64,000 bases of DNA from Stieleria neptunia (lineage in GTDB: Bacteria > Planctomycetota > Planctomycetia > Pirellulales > Pirellulaceae), in the NCBI RefSeq assembly GCF_007754155.1, contig NZ_CP037423.1, positions 4,990,865 to 5,054,864 on the forward strand. Reading direction: 5' to 3'. Below are positions 59,389 to 64,000 of the stretch, in pieces (the first letter of the stretch is position 1; each line of letters begins with the position of its first letter). The notes under the pieces were generated by a model that was not told the origin of the DNA, ran no database searches, and saw nothing but the letters and a program-made list of their open reading frames with translations. Position numbers and translations under genes: made by a program.

Positions 59389-60564
59389 ATGATGCCGACC
59401 TACAATCGAAGGATTCTCCTGCGCGGCGGCTTGGCACTGGGATGTGGTTTGGCCACAGAGCCATTGCTCGATCCTGCATGCGCGTCCGAAGTAAAAACGA
59501 GTCAGGTAGAAGCGAGTGGTTTCTTTACGCTTGGTAAGCGCGGCGATCACTGGTGGTTGATAACACCCGATGGCAAGCCGTTCTTCACAATGGGGTTGAA
59601 CCACATTGATCCTGCGAGTCTTCGGTACCCTGAGAATCTCGACATCTGGCGCGAAAAGTACGGCGGCAGTACGCTTCGATGGATCCAGGAATCTGTCGCG
59701 CCCAACCTGAAGGCGTGGGGCTTCAACACAGTCGGCTGGGTGCAGGAAGTCACCGTCCCGAAGTGGCAGCATTCGCGTGCGTTCACGGTGGACGAGTACC
59801 GAGCGCTGGACATGCCGTATTGTCATTTGCTTCCTTTCACCGAATCCCATCAATGGGAGAAGCATACCGTCCACTACGACTTCCGCAGTGAAGACTGGAA
59901 GGAGTGGGTCGACTACGTGGCACGGTCTCATTGCGCGGAACTGGCCGAAGAACGTAATCTCATCGGTTACTTCTACAGCGATTGCCCGACGTGGACTCAC
60001 GATAGACCCGACAACAAATGGCGAGGTCCAATTTTTGACCCCGAGCGATTGGAGACAGAAGCTGGGCGAAGAGAACTGAGCGAACTGGCAACGAGCTACT
60101 ACAAGACCACGCACGACGCCATCCGTCGCTACGACAAGCACCATTTGCTGCTGGGCGATCGCTACGAAGCCAACGCGCCGATCGCCATGGAAGTTGTGAA
60201 TGCGGCGAAGCCGTTTATCGACGTGTTGTCGTTCCAGGACTTCAGAAACCCGATTAAACACCTGGACGAGTGGCACAAGAAAACGGGCATTCCTGTATTG
60301 CTCGCCGACGCCGCCGGTCTGGGCGGGCGCAGTAACGGGGATTTTAAACCGAACAACGGGGCGTGGTACTCGAAGACGCTGTCAGCGCTTCACGGGAACG
60401 CGGGTTGCATTGGCTTCCATCTTTGCGGGGCCTATCAACGCAACAAGGCTCGCCGACGTGGACTCCTCGACGAAATGGAAAAGCCCGATGCGCAACACGT
60501 CGATCAAATGAGGGCTGCGAATGAACGGGTCACCCAGAAGATGGCCCAGATGTTTCAAGACTAA
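59389..60564 (+). CDS. Tat-exported agarase-like glycosidase, tandem copy 2
   Basis: 391 aa from the ATG at 59389, 4 bases after the previous stop. Protein length is the same as copy 1 and long blocks are identical (SHQWE-HTVHYDFRSEDWKE, RSHCAELAEE, NLIGYFYSDCPTW, YEANAPIAMEV), so this is a tandem duplication. The differences cluster in the last third (ADAAGLGGRSNGDFKPNNG versus ADAAKIKWMTKPGEFTPNDG) and in the signal (YNRRILLRGGLALGC). Substrate range may differ between the copies. Confidence 0.75.
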   Translation: MMPTYNRRILLRGGLALGCGLATEPLLDPACASEVKTSQVEASGFFTLGKRGDHWWLITPDGKPFFTMGLNHIDPASLRYPENLDIWREKYGGSTLRWIQESVAPNLKAWGFNTVGWVQEVTVPKWQHSRAFTVDEYRALDMPYCHLLPFTESHQWEKHTVHYDFRSEDWKEWVDYVARSHCAELAEERNLIGYFYSDCPTWTHDRPDNKWRGPIFDPERLETEAGRRELSELATSYYKTTHDAIRRYDKHHLLLGDRYEANAPIAMEVVNAAKPFIDVLSFQDFRNPIKHLDEWHKKTGIPVLLADAAGLGGRSNGDFKPNNGAWYSKTLSALHGNAGCIGFHLCGAYQRNKARRRGLLDEMEKPDAQHVDQMRAANERVTQKMAQMFQD

Positions 60565-60584
60565 CTGCACATGAGACCAAGCAT

Positions 60585-62042
60585 ATGAATTCCAAGACCA
60601 TCGTTCTCGCATTGCTGATTAATACCCTCATCAGCCTTTCGGCGTCAGCCCAGGAGCTCGACACCTTTGGCGGCTTTACCGACATCAAGGGAAAGAAAAC
60701 AGGATTCTTTCACACGCAAAAAATCGACGGTCGCTGGTGGTTGGTGACTCCGGAGGGGCACGGATTCTTTGGCATTGGCCTCAGCCATCCCGTGACAGGT
60801 TTTTCCCGGGACACGGTGACGTATTCCTACAGGGGTAACCAGGAAGCCTGGCTGCGCGACGGCATCAAAAAGATGCGAGAGTTGGGTTACAACTGCGTCT
60901 GGAGTGGGCCCTACAGTACGGAGCGGGCACGGTTTGGCTACGTCGACTACGAACTGGCCGAGCGAGTTTACCGCGAGGAGAAGATTCCCCACGCCATTCA
61001 CGTGCCGTTGATCAAACACCAGGTGGAATTGAAGCCTGGCGAGAAACGCCCGGACGTCTTTAGTGACGAGTATGCCACGTTTGTCCAGGAGAACGTCACG
61101 AGATACGTCACGCCGAACAAGGACAATCCGTGGATCATGGGCTACTACTACGGATTCGGATCCTTCATGCGTTCCGGTTTGTGGATCAATGAAACTCTGG
61201 ATCGCGAACCAGGAAGCCCTGGCCGGCAGTATCTGATCTCAGTCCTTGAGAAGCGTTACGACGGCGACATCCAAAAACTGAACACTGTTTACGGTAAGGA
61301 CTACCAGTCCTTTGATGACCTCCGGCAAAAAGGAGGGATCGCTTATCCAGCTGGATACTTCACGTATTCAAAGAACAAGAACATCGCTGCAGACCAGGAA
61401 GCCCTGATCGCTGAAATCGTTGTTCAGGTGAACCGCCTTGGACATACCGAAATCCGCAAGGTGGATTCCAACCACATGGTCCTCGGTTGCTACGTGAAAG
61501 GCGTTACCTACTCTGCGGAACTTTGGAATCGAATCACTCCCTACATCGACGTGTTGGCGCCGCAGCACTTCAGCGAAACCCACAAGATCAACCCAGTCGT
61601 TGAAACCACCGGTCTGCCAGCGCTGCTCAGCGATCAAGTGTTTGGCAATGTCTATCCAGAAGCCCTCCTGCGATTGGGTAGAACACCGGGCCCCGTCCCC
61701 GATCATCTAGATCGAAGAGTGCTCTATCACTTGCTTTCCCGTCGATTAGCCGCCGATCCCGATTTTATCGGCGTCTCGTTTTGTGCCTGCCTGCACGACA
61801 ACTCACACACGGTCGCCGCCTACGACCGAGGGCAGCCGGGCTTCTTCACCATCGACAATGAGCCCAGAAGCAGAACCATCGATACGGTTATCAAGGAAAA
61901 CGATTACATCTACGAACAAGTTCGCCGTCCGATGAACGAGACAGCAATTAAGAGGCTCGACGACGAGTACCACGAAACGAATGCCCATTACCGAGCAATC
62001 TCCGGCCAGCGAACTCGCTTCTTGCAGCAAACGAATCGCTGA
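60585..62042 (+). CDS. Secreted agarase-like glycosidase
   Basis: 485 aa, 20 bases downstream of the duplicate pair. Sec signal MNSKTIVLALLINTLISLSASAQ. The domain start FTDIKGKKTGFFHTQKIDGR and WWLVTPEGHGFFGIGLSHP parallel the WWL-x-P-x-G-x-P-F pattern of the two preceding genes. Later NPWIMGYYYGFGSF and YIDVLAPQHF are TIM-barrel-like. It is a more distant relative, perhaps acting on another linkage of the same glycan. Family assignment is only to agarase-like hydrolases. Confidence 0.72.
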   Translation: MNSKTIVLALLINTLISLSASAQELDTFGGFTDIKGKKTGFFHTQKIDGRWWLVTPEGHGFFGIGLSHPVTGFSRDTVTYSYRGNQEAWLRDGIKKMRELGYNCVWSGPYSTERARFGYVDYELAERVYREEKIPHAIHVPLIKHQVELKPGEKRPDVFSDEYATFVQENVTRYVTPNKDNPWIMGYYYGFGSFMRSGLWINETLDREPGSPGRQYLISVLEKRYDGDIQKLNTVYGKDYQSFDDLRQKGGIAYPAGYFTYSKNKNIAADQEALIAEIVVQVNRLGHTEIRKVDSNHMVLGCYVKGVTYSAELWNRITPYIDVLAPQHFSETHKINPVVETTGLPALLSDQVFGNVYPEALLRLGRTPGPVPDHLDRRVLYHLLSRRLAADPDFIGVSFCACLHDNSHTVAAYDRGQPGFFTIDNEPRSRTIDTVIKENDYIYEQVRRPMNETAIKRLDDEYHETNAHYRAISGQRTRFLQQTNR

Positions 62043-62086
62043 TTTGCAAAGCCCTCGGCCGTGCCTTGCACAGACCAAGCCATGTC

Positions 62087-63895
62087 ATGAAGTTAACACA
62101 AGCCAGAACTCAAATGCACAACAAGGTCGTTACAAGAATTACGAGTTGCATTGCCTGCATGATGTGTGGGCTGGCCAGCGCTACGGCTCAGTCAGCTGAA
62201 CCGGACGATCGCCCCAATGTGATTCTGGTGATGACAGATGACCAGGGATACGGCGATGTGCGTTCGCACGATAACCCGTTGATTGATACACCGAATCTGG
62301 ATCAGTTGGCGAAGGATGGCGCACGCTTCAAAAACTTCTTCGTTTCACCTCTTTGTGCTCCTACTCGAGCCAGCTTGTTGACGGGACGTTATCACATCCG
62401 CACGGGAACAGTGAATGTGTCCAACAACCTGGAGATCATGCGGGCCGAGGAAACCACGATTGCGGAGCTATTCAAGGCCAACGGCTACAGCACGGCTCTA
62501 TTTGGAAAATGGCACAACGGCGAACACTATCCTCACAACCCAAATGGACAGGGTTTTGATGAGTTCGTTGGTTTTTGTGCTGGGCATACCGGGAACTACT
62601 TTGATCCGATCCTTGAACACAACGGCGGAACGATCGAAACCCGGGGCTTCATCACCGACGTTTTGACCGACAAGGCGATGCAGTGGATCGAAGCCAATCG
62701 CAACGAGAAGTTCTTCTGTTACATCCCTTACAACGCACCGCACACGCCCTATCAGGTGCCGGATGCGTACTATGAAAAATACAACGCCCGTGGTTTGAAT
62801 GTGAAGAACGCGACGATCTACGGGATGGTCGAAAATGTTGACTACAACATGGGCCGTCTTCTAAAGAAAGTGGAAGAGCTCGGCCTGCAAGAGGACACCA
62901 TCGTCCTGTTCCTTACCGACAACGGACCCAACACACCCGATCGCTACAACGGCGGCATGAAGGGGCACAAAGGGCAGGTGGACGAAGGCGGCGTGCGTGT
63001 CCCTCTCTTCGTGCGTTGGAGCGGTCACATCAAACCTGATCGCGTTGTCGATGGACTCGCCGCTCACATCGATCTTCTGCCAACACTGGCGGATCTTTGC
63101 GAGATCGAAGTCCCCGACAGTCTTCGGTTGGACGGACGTAGCCTCAGGGCATCGCTTCTGGATGAGCAATCCGACCCGAGCGATCGGATGATATTTACCC
63201 ATCGCTATTGGGCGAAGGAGTTGCAACTACCCAATGGTGCGGCCAGAAGCCTCCGCTACCGCTACGTCCTGACAGCGAGAGAGGAATCTCTCTTTGACCT
63301 GGTTGAAGATCCTGGCCAGAAGAAAGACATCAGCAAGGAGTTTCCCAAGCAGTTCCAACGACATCGGGCAGCCTATCGCGATTGGTTTGCAGACGTCTCG
63401 AAAGACTGGGAATTGGAATCACTCATCCCCTGTGGATATCGCGAGTTTCCGATCACACACCTTCACGCGGTGCAATCAACACTGAGCGGAACGCTCAAGT
63501 TTCACGGCAGAGGATTCCATCATGACTGGATCGTCAACTGGGTTGAGGCTGATGACAAGATCACATGGGACATCGATGTCGTGGAATCAGGCACCTATCG
63601 CGTCGCCGTTAAATACACCTGCCCGAGGAAGGACACGGGATCGAAAGTTCGCATTCAGGTGAACGGTAACGGGCTCACATCCGTCGTTGATCGGCCTTTT
63701 GATCCCGCTCAATTTCCGAATCACGATCGAGCCCCCCGTGCCGGCGAGTTGGAGAAACCGTGGGCAACCCTCGAACTCGGAAAAATGGAAATGGAACAAG
63801 GAATAACGAAGCTGGTTCTCTCAGCAGATCGGATGCCTGGCACTCAGGTGATGGAAGTCCGAGAAGTCATTTTGGAAAGAGTCTTCTCCGACTAA
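62087..63895 (+). CDS. Secreted arylsulfatase with C-terminal beta domain
   Basis: 602 aa from the ATG at 62087. After a signal segment (RITSCIACMMCGLASATA) comes the sulfatase core: VILVMTDDQGYGDVRSHDNP, the formylglycine site LCAPTRASLLTG (Cys 90), FGKWHNGEHYP, LFLTDNGPNTPDRYNGGMKG with the metal-site Asn/Asp. From about residue 470 on there is an extra beta-rich domain (HHDWIVNWVEADDKITWDID, TYRVAVKYTCP, GSKVRIQVNGNGL), perhaps carbohydrate-binding. Last complete gene of the agarase-like operon, 44 bases after it. Confidence 0.9.
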   Translation: MKLTQARTQMHNKVVTRITSCIACMMCGLASATAQSAEPDDRPNVILVMTDDQGYGDVRSHDNPLIDTPNLDQLAKDGARFKNFFVSPLCAPTRASLLTGRYHIRTGTVNVSNNLEIMRAEETTIAELFKANGYSTALFGKWHNGEHYPHNPNGQGFDEFVGFCAGHTGNYFDPILEHNGGTIETRGFITDVLTDKAMQWIEANRNEKFFCYIPYNAPHTPYQVPDAYYEKYNARGLNVKNATIYGMVENVDYNMGRLLKKVEELGLQEDTIVLFLTDNGPNTPDRYNGGMKGHKGQVDEGGVRVPLFVRWSGHIKPDRVVDGLAAHIDLLPTLADLCEIEVPDSLRLDGRSLRASLLDEQSDPSDRMIFTHRYWAKELQLPNGAARSLRYRYVLTAREESLFDLVEDPGQKKDISKEFPKQFQRHRAAYRDWFADVSKDWELESLIPCGYREFPITHLHAVQSTLSGTLKFHGRGFHHDWIVNWVEADDKITWDIDVVESGTYRVAVKYTCPRKDTGSKVRIQVNGNGLTSVVDRPFDPAQFPNHDRAPRAGELEKPWATLELGKMEMEQGITKLVLSADRMPGTQVMEVREVILERVFSD

Positions 63896-63931
63896 ACCCG
63901 GAAAGAGCCCTGCAACCCGTGAACAAATCAA

Positions 63932-64000
63932 ATGGAAACTAAGATGAGCAGAACAAGAACGATCGGACACTCTCTCGCTTTCATTTGCACTGCGCTGGTC
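63932..64000 (+). CDS. N-terminus of a further exported protein, cut by the window end
   Basis: 23 codons seen (METKMSRTRTIGHSLAFI then CTALV), or 19 if the ATG at 63944 is used. The short basic start followed by a hydrophobic run is a Sec signal peptide. It continues the operon direction, 36 bases after the sulfatase stop; more sulfatases or hydrolases are typical here, but nothing further can be said. Confidence 0.55.
   Translation, partial: METKMSRTRTIGHSLAFICTALV

Overview
The window reads as chromosomal DNA of a marine planctomycete of the Rhodopirellula/Stieleria type. This is inferred from several family signatures: several sulfatases, a PSD/DUF1592 plus DUF1552 pair, a planctomycete-type ECF sigma factor with a FecR-like partner, a large DUF4175-like coiled-coil membrane protein behind a VWA/glutamine-amidotransferase-like gene, and many short palindromic intergenic repeats. 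No rRNA, CRISPR array or phage structural gene was seen.

Region 1 (1-24.2 kb) is high-GC core DNA. It opens with a tightly packed four-gene operon: the 3' end of a membrane VWA/GATase-like gene, a 1953-aa coiled-coil membrane protein, a Tat-exported prenyltransferase/squalene-oxidase-repeat protein, and a BshB1-like PIG-L deacetylase. Next come a small coiled-coil lipoprotein, tRNA-Ser(UGA), an unknown membrane protein, an O-methyltransferase, a TlpA-like lipoprotein that has lost its CXXC, a sulfatase, an Aas-like acyltransferase/acyl-ACP synthetase fusion, a CDP-alcohol phosphatidyltransferase, a K+ channel with an RCK domain, a secreted Pro/Ala-rich protein and tRNA-Leu(CAG).

Region 2 (24.2-45.7 kb) is visibly lower in GC and is a decayed integrative mobilizable or conjugative element beside tRNA-Leu. 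It has a tyrosine integrase, a leftward block (DNA methyltransferase, zinc ribbon, two HTH proteins, a coiled-coil protein) and a rightward block ending in a relaxosome-accessory-like protein. Further right lie a hairpin-rich noncoding region with DnaA-box-like sites, a MobF (TrwC-type) relaxase, a second relaxosome-accessory paralogue and the 5' part of a coupling-protein-like ATPase. Three insertion sequences are nested here. One IS66 has an 8-bp target duplication. One ISKra4-type IS has an 8-bp target duplication. A second IS66 cuts the coupling-protein gene and has no matching target duplication; nothing to its right resembles the rest of the element, so its right end was probably deleted or rearranged.

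Region 3 (46.4-64 kb) is a polysaccharide-degradation locus. It contains a DUF1592/DUF1552 pair with a secreted partner, a GHD-type alpha/beta hydrolase, sulfatases, a DoxX-like membrane pair facing a TetR regulator across a perfect palindromic operator, and a sigma-FecR-agarase-like (tandem duplicate)-agarase-like-sulfatase operon that runs off the window. A 36-bp box, invariant at 30 of 36 positions, precedes three units here (the DUF1592 unit, a sulfatase and the sigma factor itself). This suggests a small self-controlled sigma regulon and is the most interesting regulatory signal in the window.
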